Both the position numbers and the translations under genes were made by a program. The notes beneath the pieces were generated by a model. It was not told the DNA's origin, searched no databases, and saw nothing but the letters and a program-made list of their open reading frames with translations. From the NCBI GenBank assembly GCA_033297075.1, contig MU858059.1, positions 372,001 through 436,000 on the forward strand: a stretch of DNA of 64,000 bases, in the 5' to 3' direction. Positions within the stretch are counted from its first letter, which is position 1, and every line of letters starts with the position of its first letter. The DNA is from Rhypophila decipiens (Eukaryota > Ascomycota > Sordariomycetes > Sordariales > Naviculisporaceae). Positions 19,688-32,086 of the stretch are shown here, one piece after another.

Positions 19688-22320
19688 TCAGGCCGTCGAG
19701 GCCTTTCGGGCCAAAAGGCATATGTTGTTTAAAAACCCCTCCACCAATTCTAGGTACTGGTGTGGCTGCCCTGACGCGGCGCGTTGGCCTTGCTCGATGA
19801 TGGCCGCTGGGTTGACTTCGATCTCAAGTTCGTGTTGTTTCTCTGGGCGTTGGGAGTTCTGGTTTCTTGGTAAGCCTAGGTACAGCCGAAAGATGGCCCG
19901 GAACATCCAATAACCGGGATCAGACGGAGAAATGTCAAGTAAGCACTTACAACTTGAGTGACCTGCGTGAGGTCGATTTGATAGTGGCCATGGCTGTAAC
20001 TCAGCCTGTCCTTCATCCTGTCCGGTGCGGGCGGTCGCTTGGTTTGGCTTTCCAGTGCCTCGACCGGCCCATCCCAGTCCATTTCCAGATTCACGCTTAT
20101 CCGGCAGTCCAGCGCAGACTCTGGGAGAAAGAGGTGGATGTCTTGGACTTTGGTTTTGATAATCTTGGCCAGCACCTCGTTCGTTTTCTGATCGTACGTG
20201 ATGCGCACTTTCGGGCGGTGTCCACTAGCATTGAACAAATCCGTGACATATCCAGGGAGGACGGTGTTGCCTGGGAGATCGAAGAACTTGTCCACCTGTC
20301 TTCTGTGCTGGTATTTGACGGGAAGCCGACGTGTGACATTGGCCTTGTTGTCTGGGTGAGTTGCCTTGACCATCTCGTTGAGAAAGTCGTTGAAGAATTT
20401 GTGTTGCGCCTCCGTCATGCTGCTGCGGAAGGCGAGCCAGTTTCCATTGTCGGACAGGATACAGTTGGTCTCGATGGGGAGGGCAACCCGGCCCTGTGTG
20501 TGCTTGTCGATGAGGACCCCAAATTTTGCCTCGATTTCAAACTTGATTCCTCGAGACTGCATCTCGCCCAGGTAGTCGTTGCTGACGACAGTTGCGAAGA
20601 AAAAGTCGCACAGTCGTTTGGACATGCTCCCTTGTGGAGTTTGGTTCGTTATGCTGGGCTCCCATGGCCCTAATGGACCTTCTGTGTAGGCTTGTTCGGC
20701 CACTGGACGCATGGGTTGTTGTGCAGCAGCAGCAGGCGGAGGGGGAGGAGGGGCAGCCTGCGGTGCGATTGTCGACCGCCTCTCTTCCGGAGACGTGTGC
20801 CGGCTGACGAGGCTTTCGGATTTGCCATTGACCTGGTGATTATGGCCGGCCGAGGGTCGGTATAGAATGCAGTTGGGGTTGACAAGATTCCGGCCCTGCG
20901 CCGGCTGCGCCCAGATTGGGGCCGTCTTGTGTATCATTTTTCTTCTTGGGCGCTTGGCCTGGGCGGACTCGGGGCCGCGGACAGATCGGTCGGCTACGTC
21001 CTGAAAAGGCGGTGGGCGGGTTCCTCGTCGCTCCAATTCATCCGATCTCAGCTCTCGGTCCTCGAGTTTTCGCTTTGCGGGAGTTGAAACGCGCTCTCGG
21101 TCAATGTCCATCGCTGGTGCCAGACTCGGGGGGTGCAGGTTTTGCGAGTCGGAAACCGAGGTTCCAGGCCGGCCAGTGCTGCTGGGAAGACTGGGGACCC
21201 GTGTTTTCGGACTGATGCTGACGCTTCGCTCCCTTTCGCTGTGCGATTGGGGTCTCCGAGGCAACTCTTGAGCATGAGACTCGTAAATGGTTTGGCTGCT
21301 CGGGTGTCGGGGCAGCGAGGGTGGTGGTGGTGGAGGAGGAGAGGATTGCGACGGCAGCGGATGGTGGGCTGTTGTTGACTGAAGACGATGTTGTTGATAA
21401 GGGCTTGGCGGCTGGGGAAAGTTGAGTGTTTGGCTTTGGGCGCCAGGAAAGTTAAGCGTTTGACTTTGACCGCCCCGTGGGCCACCGGACAAAGGACCCG
21501 CTATCGGGGTCGGGGGTTGCGACGATTGACGCTGCTGGTGGTCCAGTTGCGGCAGCTGGTGCGTCGGCACCACGGGGCTTCCATGAGGATATGAAGCCCC
21601 ATATTGACCAGATTGGCTCTGCGCCGACGTTGGCGTCGGTGTTGAATGACTCGACTGCGACCGTTGATGGGGATAGGGATGAGGCACCCCGGCGGTCCCA
21701 ATCGGGGGCGTCTGGGGCAAAGAAGGGCCATGCATATACGAGGAGGCGCCAGGCGGGCCTGTCATACCCACGGGGCCTGATGGCTGAGGGTATCCGTCTC
21801 TGTGGTAGGCGCTTGCTGGCGGATACTGGTGTCGTTGCACAGGACTGGTCGGAGTCTGCTGCTGTGGCGGGGGGAAGGGATAGCCGCCGCTTGCCGTGCT
21901 CACCGACGAGGTCGGCGTTGGCCGGTATGGAGACGGGACAGGCCCGGAGCCGATGCTGGGAGAACGGAGGTCGTTGGGTGCAATCTGCTGCAGCGGAGGG
22001 GGCTGAGGTGGTCGGTTGGCATACGGGCCAGGGCCAGGGCCGGTCTGGTAGGGAGACGAGGCAAAGGCGCCCGGCGGCATGTTCTGGGCTCCATATTCTT
22101 GAGGTGAAAATTGCCGAATGGGAGACTGCTGGGTCGGGCCGTAGTCACGAAAGGGCTGCTGAGGCATGTTCTGGATCGGCGTCGATGGCAGGGGGGGAGG
22201 CTGGTGCGGTTGTTGTAGTTGTTGGGTCTGGATCTGGATTTGTTGCGGTGGGAGCGGCTTGCTGGACGACGATGCTGCGGCAGCACCGCCGTTGTCGTTG
22301 AGCATTCCCCTCAAATCCAT
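19688..22320 (-). CDS. mRNA 5'-triphosphatase, capping enzyme beta subunit (Cet1-like)
   Basis: This nuclear enzyme removes the gamma phosphate from nascent pre-mRNA, the first step of cap formation; it belongs to the metal-dependent triphosphate tunnel family of fungi. It has two exons (19951-22320 and 19688-19858) and 846 residues. The first 550 or so residues are a Pro/Gln/Ser-rich disordered region. The catalytic tunnel domain follows: motif A in KFEIEAKFGVLID supplies two metal-binding Glu, and KDRLSYSHGHYQIDLTQV leads into the intron. The acceptor was placed at 19859 because it joins DLTQVTQV to NSQRPEKQHELEIEVNP, restoring motif C with the second Glu pair. Reading through the intron loses motif C and the active site. 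The long disordered N-terminus may carry binding sites for the guanylyltransferase. It is head to head with RPN2. Confidence 0.92.
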
Positions 22321-23938
22321 CTCGAACTCGTGTCACGAGCTGCACCCGGTCGTCGTGGTGGTGTAATTAGATATTCCCCAGGCCAGATTGCGGGCGCGCT
22401 CTTTTCAATCTTGCTCGCTGTGTGTCGCGGTTTCCCTCTTTTTGCAAACCATCCAACGGTCCCAGGCTCTCCTGCTCCGTGTCTCGCGTCTGCCTGGGAA
22501 TCGGGGAATCGGGATTGCGCGCGCAATACTAGGGGGTCGTGCTTGGGAATGGAAGCGCACAAAACACCATCACATCGTCGTGTCGGCGGTGCATTCAAGG
22601 CTCAAGCTGGAGCTGTCGGTGGAGCTGGCGGGAGCGAGGGCGAAGGAGGACGGCGAGGACGGGATTGACGGCGATGGGCCACCAAGATACACGTCGGCAA
22701 AGGTCGATCCCATATCACGGCGGGAAACGATAATAAGAAAGTTAATTCTCTGCGATAGAAGCTTGTTGCGGCTTACAGCAAACGCGACGCCATCTGGAAA
22801 TGCCAAGGTCAAAAAGCCCAAGTGCAAGTGTGCGCAATGGACTCTCCCAATGTGGATTTCACCACGGCAGCAGCACGGGTACGGTTTTAAAGTGGTCCGC
22901 GCTGCCCTGCTTGGCTGTGATTGTCTGTACCGTACGGCTGCTGGGATCTTGCATGCCTGCCATCGCTGTTAGGGAGGCGTGGGCGTTGCCGCGTAAATCC
23001 TAACAGCAAGCAGTCAAGGTTGGTTGGTTGTCCAACATGCCAAGCCCGCGGGCAAGTGAGAACCGATAACAATGGCATAGAATGCCGCTTCCGGAAAGCT
23101 CTAGCCACAAACCAAAACTTGCATGCGCAGTAGATTAAATTCTGAGTCTGAGAAGACCCCGTGAAGCCATTTTCATTAGAGTGCAGTAAAGACACAGGCC
23201 CACAGATTCGGCCAGCCTGTGGTGAGTGGTGACAGACATTCTAGTGGATTTCAGGTGTTACGGCGGACAGGAGCTTAGCTCTTGAAACTGGAAGGAGGAA
23301 GCATGGCAAACAGCTTTGGGGCATTTCAGACCGAGATCCACTATTTGGGTGCTGAAGGACCAGCCCTGTGATAAGCTCCTGCCCAGGCATATGCACCGTC
23401 TGTTCGCAGTTCTCGACTGCTCAAGCTCAAACAGAAAGAAAGAAACTTCCTGCCAGGAAATTCCGCCCTTGATCTCTGTTACACCAAAACTCTCAATTGA
23501 CAAGGGAAGCAAGCCTAACCTTGGACTCTCGCCGTGAGGTCACTGAAACCTTTGTTACAGCCCGCACGGACTTAGAGTTTGGGAAGCTGGTGATTGGGTG
23601 CGGAAAATATCAATTCCGCCCCTTTCTTGATTGGCTGGGGGTGGATTCTTGGTCCACCTGGCCAGGCTCAGTCAGGGCGTAGGCAGGGGCGGCAAGGCAG
23701 GAGCTCTCTGACGTGGATGTGTGATTACGGAGTACCTGAACCGTGGCTCTCATCTCAGCTGCACCTAACCATCTCCAAAGTCCAAACACGGTGCAGTGGA
23801 AATAATCAAGTCGCTCCGTCATCAGAGTCTTGACTGTCAGTCAATTCCAAAGATTAACATTTTCATTTTCCTTCCATCTTCATCGCCCCGACACTCTATT
23901 TCCCATATTTTTCTCTTTTCCGACGCATTCAGCTCACC
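22321..23938. promoter_or_regulatory. Divergent promoter region, RNA triphosphatase / RPN2
   Basis: About 1.6 kb lie between the start codons of the RNA triphosphatase gene (-) and RPN2 (+). A 194-codon plus-strand ORF (22388-22972) overlaps the start of this region, but it shows no domain and has erratic composition. No proteasome-type element was identified with confidence. Confidence 0.4.
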
Positions 23939-26900
23939 ATGCCGGGCCTCGTCACTGCGACCGGAGTGCTCGCCTTTCTCGCCGATGAAGAGCCCGAGCT
24001 CAAGGTTTTCGCCCTCAAGACCTTGAACGATGACATCGATACCGTCTGGACCGAGGTCGCCGGCGAATTGAGTCAGATGTAAGTTGTCGCCGAGCTGGCC
24101 GGCCTTCCTGGACGCGTTGCTGACTGCTTTCTTCTAGCGAGGCCCTCTACGAAGACGAACAGTTCCCCGAACGCGAGCTCGCCGCCCTTGTCCTCGCCAA
24201 GGTCTACTTCCATCTCCAGGCCTACACTGAGAGCATGACCTTTGCCCTGGCGGCTGGGCCCCTGTTCAGGCTCGATGAACCCGGCGAGTTTGAAGAGACC
24301 ATCATCTCCAAGTGCGTTGACCAGTACATTGCCGTCTCCTCTGCGCGTCACGCTGCGAAGCCGTCCAAGAACGTCCCTGCCATCGCTACTACCTTTGCCA
24401 GCGGGTCGCTCGATGGATCTGCCATCATCTCGCCCACCACGCCCTTCTCTCAGTCAACCCTGCCCTCCAAGTCGCTCCTCGCCCGCGCGTCTACCGACAA
24501 CACCATCCTTGATCCGACCTTCCAGCCGACCAAGGAGGGTCGCTCAGCTTCGATCGCGCAGGTCACCGACACCAAGACGCAGATCGCGCTGCACAACGTG
24601 ATCGAGAGGCTCTTTGAGAGCTGCTTGAAGGAAGGCAAATACCGCCAGGTGGTGGGAATTGCCGTGGAAGCCAAGAACCTCGATGTTCTTCGCAAGGTCA
24701 TTAAGCGCGCAAGCGAAGACAGCAAGCGATCCAAGACACCAGTCCAGGAGGGCAGCCAAGGTCCCGCCGAGGAGCTCATGGACTACGCCCTGAGCATCTG
24801 CATGGATGTTGTCCAGGAGCGGAGCTTCAGGACCGAAATTCTTAGACTGATTCTGGATCTCTTAAGCGACATCCCTAATCCGGATTATTTTGCCATCGCC
24901 AGATGTGCGGTTTATCTTGACTCAGATGAAGAGGCTTCCGAAATGCTCCAACAACTGGTCTCCAAGGAAGATCGGGATGTCACTGCGGTCGCTTACCAGA
25001 TCGCCTTTGATCTCTACGACAACGGAACCCAGGAATTCCTGGGCAAGGTCATCAAGTCACTTCCATCTGGCGAGCCACCCAAGAAAGCTGCAGTTGCAGA
25101 GGAGGAAAGCGAAGGCGCGGCCGAGAGCGAAGCCCTCCTGCAAGACCAGGAATCGTCCGAGGAGGCGCTACCCGCAGAGGCCGCCAAGGCCTACAAGAAT
25201 ATCCGCTCGATCCTAGACGGAAGCAAGGCAATCAAGCTGAACCTCGAGTTCCTCTACCGTAATAACCACACCGACCTGAGCATCCTCAACAAGGTTCGCG
25301 ACAGCCTGGAAGGTCGGAATTCCATCTTCCACACTGCCGTCACGTTTTGCAACGCGTTCATGAATGCTGGAACCACTCACGACAAGTTCTTTCGCGACAA
25401 CTTGGAGTGGCTGGGCAAAGCTGTAAACTGGTCCAAGTTCACGGCTACCGCAGCTCTTGGCGTCATTCACCGCGGCAATCTGACCCAGTCCAGGAAGCTC
25501 CTTGAGCCGTATCTTCCCCGCCAGGGAGGTGTCAGCAGCGGCTCCATCTTTAGCCAGGGAGGTGCGCTGTATGCCTATGGTCTTATCCATGCGAATCATG
25601 GAGCAGATGCTCTTGAATACCTCCGCACGGCTTTCACCTCTGTCGACGAGGAGGTGATCCAGCACGGCGGTGCTCTAGGACTGGGTATCGCGGGAATGGC
25701 CACCGGAAACGAGCAGGTCTTCAGCGATTTGACCCAAGTACTCTACGCTGATTCGGCTCTGAACGGAGAGGCTGTTGGTCTGGCTATGGGCCTGATCATG
25801 CTGGGAACCGGCAGTGCCAATGCTATCTCGGTCATGATGGGATATGCCCACGACACCACACATGAGAAGATCGTCCGCGGATGCGCCATTGGTATGGCCC
25901 TCGTCATGTTTGGACGTCAGGAAGGTGCAGACACGACGATTGAGGCCCTTCTCCAAGAACCCGAGCCGGCCCTGCGCTACGGCGGCATACTCACCGTGGC
26001 CATGGCCTACTGCGGAACCGGAAGCAACAAGGCAATTCGCAAGCTTCTGCACTACGCTGTCAGCGACGTCAATGACGACGTCCGCCGCATCGCCGTCATG
26101 AGTCTGGGATTCATCCTCTTCAGGAAGCCAGGCAGCGTTCCACGCATGGTCGAGCTGCTGGCCGAGTCGTACAACCCCCATGTACGATATGGGTCTGCCA
26201 TGGCGCTCGGTATCTCTTGCGCGGGCACAGGCCTGGACGAGGCCATCGATCTTCTGGAGCCCATGATGAAGGACCCGACCGACTTTGTGCGACAAGGCGC
26301 TCTCATCGCCCTGTCCATGATCATGGTACAACAGAACGAGGTCATGAACCCCAAGGTTGCTGCGATCCGAAAGACGCTCAAGAAGGTAGTCGGCGACCGC
26401 CATGAGGATGCTATGACCAAGTTCGGCGCGTCACTGGCCCTGGGTATCATCGACGCCGGCGGCCGGAACTGCACGATTGGCCTCCAGACGCAGACTGGCA
26501 ATCTCAACATGCCCGCTATTGTGGGTATGGCGGTATTTACCCAATACTGGTACTGGTTCCCCTTCACCCATTTCTTGTCGCTCAGCTTCGTCCCTACCTC
26601 CATCATCGGCCTCGATCCCGACCTTGAGATTCCTTCGTTCAAGCTCCACTGTGCCACGCGTCCCAGTCTGTTCGACTACCCGCCCGAACAGGAGGTCAAG
26701 ACGGCAGAAGGCCCGAGCATGGTCACGACAGCCGTCCTGTCGACAACTGCACAGGCAAAACGCCGAGCTCAGAAGAAGGAGAGGGCGCAGCGCCGCGAGA
26801 GCATGGACATTGACTCGACCCCCACGGTGTCCAAGGCGCCTTCGCAGCCCGCGGGCGACAAGATGGATATCGACGACGATAAGAAGGTCAAGACCGAGGA

Positions 26901-27545
26901 GCCCAAGGAAAAGAAGGAGGGCGAGACCAGTGCAGACAAGGAAGCCCAGTCGGGCTCCGACAGCAAGAAGAAGGCGGAGAAGGAGAAGGTGGGCTACGAG
27001 ATCGAGAACATGTCTCGTGTTCTTCCGGGCCAGCTCAAGTATATCAGCTTCCCGGCTGGGCGTTACGTGCCAGTCAAGAAGGTATGTTTTGTCAATTCTC
27101 TCGGTATTTGCATTTGCTAACTTTATCCTAGCCTACGGGAGGACCTCTGCTTCTACATGACACTGAGCCGGAGGAGCCCAAGGCACTGATTGAGGAGAAG
27201 CTCAAGAAGGTGACGACTGAACGGGCGCCTGTAGCTGGGGCTTCGAGTGCTACTCCTAGGCAGACGGCTCAGAACCTCCTGTCGCAGGCGCAGCGCGGTC
27301 AGCTGTCAGGGTCGAGCATGCGTGACCTGAATGAGCTCTTCCAACTTACTGCAAGAGGGGCCGAGGACCGTGCTGCTCAGCTGGGCGGTCTTGGTGCAAG
27401 TGGCGGGGCAGCGGAACAGAGCGGCAGTGGGGCCGCTGCTGCCGCCGGTGTTTTGACGGCCGTTGACGAGGACGCCGAGGGCGATCAGGAGGCGGACGTC
27501 CCTGGCGACTTTGACTACTTCACTGACGCGGAGGACGATGAATAG
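23939..27545 (+). CDS. RPN2: 26S proteasome regulatory subunit RPN2 (PSMD1)
   Basis: This is the largest scaffold subunit of the 19S base, contacting the ATPase ring and holding the ubiquitin receptor Rpn13. It has three exons (23939-24078, 24138-27081 and 27132-27545) and 1165 residues. Introns are 59 and 50 bp. Exon 1 gives MPGLVTATGVLAFLADEEPE, a typical RPN2 start. The proteasome/cyclosome repeats run from about 440 to 800, for example HGGALGLGIAGMATG, AVGLAMGLIMLGTG and VRYGSAMALGISCAGTG. A Lys/Glu-rich linker (about 860-960) precedes the beta-sandwich end. The extreme C-terminus PGDFDYFTDAEDDE resembles the acidic-aromatic tail known to dock in the Pru domain of Rpn13. The length and domain order fit the family. 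The call is firm. Confidence 0.97.
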
Positions 27546-27609
27546 AATTACCATCGACTGTTAGAGAATTACCATAGAGTGGTAGCGTATGAACAACGAC
27601 TGTTAGCGT

Positions 27610-28002
27610 ATGAAGAAGCCTAATATTCAGGCACTACTACTCTCATATACAGGCACCAGTCCAATACTGCAAATTCAATTTCTCAAGGCATTTATTCTAA
27701 CTAGTTAAGGCCTCTATTCCAGCCAATTAAGGTATTTATTCTAGGAAGTTGAGGCCTCTATTCTAGTCTAGTTAAGATATTTATTCCAGCTAGTTAAGGT
27801 ATATATTCTAGCCAATTCAAGTATATATTCTAGCCAGTCAAGACATTTATTCTAGCTAGTCAAGGCCTCTATTCTAGTCTAGTTAAGGCATTTATTCTAA
27901 TAAGAGTAGTACCTATATATAAGAAGACTAGTACCTATATATGAGAGGACTGGTGCCTGTATATGAGAGGACTAGTGCCTGTATATTAGGCGCCATGAAG
28001 AA
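27610..28002. mobile_element. hAT-like MITE with internal 22-bp tandem array
   Basis: This is a non-coding element of about 377 bp (27618-27994). The two ends (27618-27662 and 27947-27991) are inverted copies of one another over 45 bp with only a few mismatches. The exact 8-bp sequence ATGAAGAA flanks both sides (27610-27617 and 27995-28002) and reads as a target-site duplication, the size made by hAT transposases. The right end carries three extra bases (gcc) inside the duplication. The interior is almost entirely a tandem array. No transposase is present, so it would have to be mobilised in trans. The surrounding host DNA is itself weakly repetitive, which slightly weakens the duplication argument. 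Confidence 0.75.
27685..27900. repeat. 22-23 bp tandem repeat array, about ten copies
   Basis: There are about ten degenerate head-to-tail units with consensus AAGGCATTTATTCTAGCTAG plus TT, eight of 22-bp type and two of 23 bp. The two 23-bp copies share the variant TCTAGTCTAG, suggesting that a block of units was duplicated together. The array fills the interior of the MITE. Confidence 0.85.
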
Positions 28003-29889
28003 CGACTGGAACGACGACGGTTAGCGTTAGAACGACAGTTAGGAACTTTCCCGGCAACATATAATTCGTTGAGCGATATCTTGGTTCATGGTGACTCTGG
28101 ATTGCTTCTGATGTATCAAACGGCCCAGGCGAGTCCATTTCCCCAAACGGGGCAGGGGATTCTCGCGGCTCGGGGTACCACGCAGGGAATTATTCGGGTA
28201 TAACGTGGTTGCTGTGATCAATCTTGCATTGGTTTGGACCTCCTCATCCAACGACGTCACAAACAACGCGGAGGATCGCCCGTCACCGGGAATAAGACTT
28301 TGGATACTGACCACCACGACAAGGTTCTAGCTGTCGAGGCCTAGGAAGCAGATTGACTCTTCTGATGGTCCATAATACGAGATGAAGAAACCTTGTGTGA
28401 CAACAATACCATTGTCAGTCAGAATCAGATATCAGACCAAATCGCCTCTTGGCCCCATCTCTCGCGCCAACATGGGAGGGATTTTGGTATCAACTAGACG
28501 GGATGTCTCCTCTCCTCGGACTGAAAGTGCCGGTCCGTCTTGGCATGCTGCATCTTTCCTCGTGCTTGATCTCGCAATCCCATGTCCTCTGCAGACACAA
28601 ACTCCTATCTACCGCAAGTCCATATTATATCACCGGTGGCCGACCTTGTCTGCACCTGGGCGGGCCCGTGGATTGTTACATGGCTCTTTTGTTGGCTCAA
28701 TGGCACCTTTTCCCGGCCAGGACGGTTTGCGGTGTAGTGGTTTGCTACGAGGTGCTGTTCCTTCTACCAGTCGTCGCTAGTTGCTATGTTTGTATCTGGC
28801 CCTTTTCTTATCATTCGCATGCCTTTGCTTCCGCCGATAGGACCATGAGCTGCGGTCAACCCAGGGATCAGGACGTAGCGACTTCGGTCACGACATCATC
28901 GGCTGAATGGCTTCCTCTCTGAGCAATGATACCGCAGTCCATGGAGACGAGCAGAGGATGGCCTAGAACCCGACGGCTTCGGGGATGGCGTCTCCCGATT
29001 CGGACCAGCCAGTCAGTACTCCGCATCATTCGCTCGGGTTCCAAGGCAATATATCCCGTATGCACTTGGCCGACCAGCATGCCATATTTCTCTCCCTGTT
29101 ATACCCATCCCCTAACCCATCCTCTTCTCCTCTTGTCGCACCGGGAGTTGTGGCAGGAGTTATTTCCATTATTCCCGGTAGCCCCCCTGATCGTGTGTAC
29201 TTTTTCGACGAGACCACCGTTGGCTACGCCCTCCCCAACCCCTCAAGAACCATACTACCAGCTGCCGGGGACGTCCTTTTTCTCTGATTCAAGCCATACC
29301 GGACAGGAACCACTTCTCTCGTATCTCGTACCCAAACGAGACGACAGAACAGTTTGGCGGGTCTGTTGAAAGCAAATTGGGCCAAGTATTCCGAATACGC
29401 AACTTGTAGCAGGAACCATCCCGGAAAGTTATTCCCAGAAATGCGGCAGCGATACCCGTCCTCCCCACCTAATAGCACCGGCGCGATCGACCTTTGGGGA
29501 AAGGGGCTAATCCCAGACCGCTAAACTGGCTTGGAACTTGGAAGGCTACACAACTCCACAAGGTCTACCGGTATCAAGCCCATGACGCTAGAAGAATTGG
29601 ATTACTCACCCACATGACGATCCGGGCAGTCTGCCATATAGAGTCATCCACCTTTCGAGTACTCACTCAGAGGGGGACAGCAAAGCTCATAAATACCTGG
29701 TGTCCAGAGTATATATGGCCGGCTTGGCGACCGAGTTGATCGAGCTGAACATAACCGAATCAAGGACATCAGACACAACCTGGACAACGAGCGGCTGATA
29801 ATTCCGACAGGCAAGGACTAACTGGTTCTGAAAAGCACTACATACTCGCCATTCATCACCCACATTGAGCCCAAACCAGACCGTGAATC
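28003..29889. other. Intergenic, no supported gene; promoter of MFS gene
   Basis: About 1.9 kb separate the MITE from the MFS transporter. ORFs of up to 157 codons occur, but none has a domain or convincing composition. A TATATAT run at 29710-29716, about 175 bp before the MFS ATG, is a candidate TATA element. Confidence 0.4.
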
Positions 29890-31921
29890 ATGGCAGAAAC
29901 ACCATATCCGCCGTCAAGGCCAGATGATGACCCAGGGCAGTCTCACTCAGTACAGCCAGCCGCCACAACACCAGAAACGTCAAGACCAACCTCAACAAAC
30001 CCTCCAGCCCAAACCTGCCCCCAGACACTACCTCTAGACACCAACACCCCAATAACAACCATCTACCTAACCTTTTCAACCCCCCTCCCAAAAGCCAACA
30101 ACACCTCTTCTTCCTCCCCCCAGTGCTGTCCTCCTCAAGCTCCTCCCCCAGAAGAATGTCCCGACCTATCCAAGTACACCAACCCCACGACCTGGCCCCC
30201 CCGCAAGAAATACACCCTCCTCCTCCTCTCCTGCATCGCCACATTCCTAACAGCCTACACAGCAGGCTCCTACTCCCCCCCGCAACACCTCCTCCTCCGC
30301 ACCCTCTCCGGCGCGTCCTCCACCACAGACATCCTCACGGGCATAACCTCTTTCTGCCTCGGTTTCGGGCTAGCACCCATGTTCCTCGCGCCATTTAGTG
30401 AGATGAACGGGCGCTACCCCGTCTTTGTCATTTCAGGCTTTGTATATGTCTTGTTTGAGGCCGTCTGCGGGGTGGTGGATTCTCTGGCTGGGATGGTCAT
30501 CGCGCGCATGATGGTGGGCATAGGAGCCTCGGTGTTCTCGACCATGGTTGGGGGGGTGATTTCCGATATCTGGGACAAGGAAGAGCGGAACACGCCCATG
30601 GCGCTGTTCGCGGGCAGTGTGATTATGGGGACTGGGGCTGGGCCGTTGGTCGGCGCGTACATGGCGTTTCGGTGGGATGAGCCGTCGGCAGAAGATGATT
30701 CTGCGGGGGGACTGGGTGCGAAGTGGAGGTGGGTTTTCTGGCATCAGGTTATCATGGGGGCTGTGTTGATGTTTTTCTTGGTGATTTGGTTCAAAGAGAG
30801 CCGGGGGAGCGTGCTTCTTAGTCGCAAGGCGAGGAAATTGAATGAGTGGTATGCGAGGTTGGAAGAAGCAGGGTTTTATGGGGTTTGGGTGGTTGAAGAA
30901 GGGGCAGAGTTGAAGAGGGTGAGATGGATTGTCAAGGAAGATGAGGAGCGCTCGTCCATCGGGAAAATGATTGCCATCTCGGTGACCAGACCATTTGGCA
31001 TGCTTTTTACCGAGCCGGTGGTGTTTTTCTTTTCGTTATATGTAGCCTTTGCCTGGGGGATTTTGTATCTTACATTCGGGTGCATACCTCTGGTCTTTCA
31101 TCGCCAATATGGTTGGGATTTGGAAAAAGGAGGACGGGTCTTTCTGGCGCTTATTGTGGGCGCTATTTTGTCGACGATTCTGTCCATCTGGCAGGAGAGG
31201 ATATTGTATCATCCCCAGTGGCGAGCTGTTGTCCCTGGCGAAGAAGGGCCGACAGATGATGAAGAAAAGGGGGAACAAAGTGATGCGGTTGTGCAAACGG
31301 GTACAAGCGAAGATGACGACGAAGAAAAACGAACGCCCCCTCTCTCCTCGGCATCATCTACAACCTCTTCGGCCTCTTCCATGATAGAAGCAACATCATC
31401 GACGTCCAAATTCTGGCCATTCATGCGCCGCAGATTTCCCGCCCAAGCCCCTGAAGCGCGCCTCTACTTCACCTGCCTGACCAGCACGCTCCTCCCCATA
31501 GGCATGTTCCTATTCGGCTTCACCGCCCGGCCACACGTCCACTGGATCGTGCCGTGCATAGGCATCACCCTCGCAGCGATGGGCATTCTCAGCGTGTACC
31601 TGGCCGTGTTCAACTACCTGGCCGATACATACCACAAGTATGCTTCCTCGGCACTGGCTGCTCAGTCGTTTTGTCGAAACGCGCTGGGCGGCGTCTTCCC
31701 GCTCATCACGGCGTCCATGGTGCATAACCTTGGCGAGGCAAAGGCTATCGGGATGCTTGGGGGGATTGCCACCGCCTTGACTGTTGTCCCTTGGGTGCTG
31801 GTTTTCTTTGGGGAGACGATCCGGGCTAGGAGTCCGTTTGCTAGTGTAAGTTGTCTTGTTCACAACCTTTGTTGGAGATTGCTGACATGACTGATGACAG
31901 GAATTGAGTAAAAGAGGTTAG
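29890..31921 (+). CDS. MFS transporter, DHA1 drug/polyamine-type
   Basis: This is a plasma-membrane proton antiporter of the major facilitator superfamily, DHA1-like. It has two exons (29890-31845 and 31901-31921) and 658 residues. The second exon codes only for ELSKRG; without splicing the frame runs into intron sequence. An N-terminal cytosolic region of about 110 residues is rich in Thr, Pro and Ser. Twelve membrane segments follow in two groups, split by an acidic loop of about 80 residues (near 440-520). Motif A after the second helix reads APFSEMNGRYPVF. Motif C-like VIMGTGAGPLVGAYMAF lies in the fifth helix, a mark of antiporters. Family relatives export drugs, polyamines or toxins; the substrate here is unknown. 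There is no adjacent biosynthetic cluster. Confidence 0.85.
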
Positions 31922-32086
31922 AACTGCAGCCCCTGCTTTAAATATAGAGCGTTGCTCGGTCTAGGTAATTCCACAAACTCATGGCCTGGGCACGCGGTGA
32001 ACTTGAGGTCATGCTCCTTTATGCCAAAAGCCTTCCCTCATCCCCGATGTTGCTTGGTCCCAAAAACTTAAAGCCATCCACCCCAA

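Noticed and set aside
22388..22972. Plus-strand ORF of 194 codons between the RNA triphosphatase and RPN2 genes
   Set aside because: It lies in the divergent promoter region, has erratic composition with many Cys, Arg and His, and no domain.
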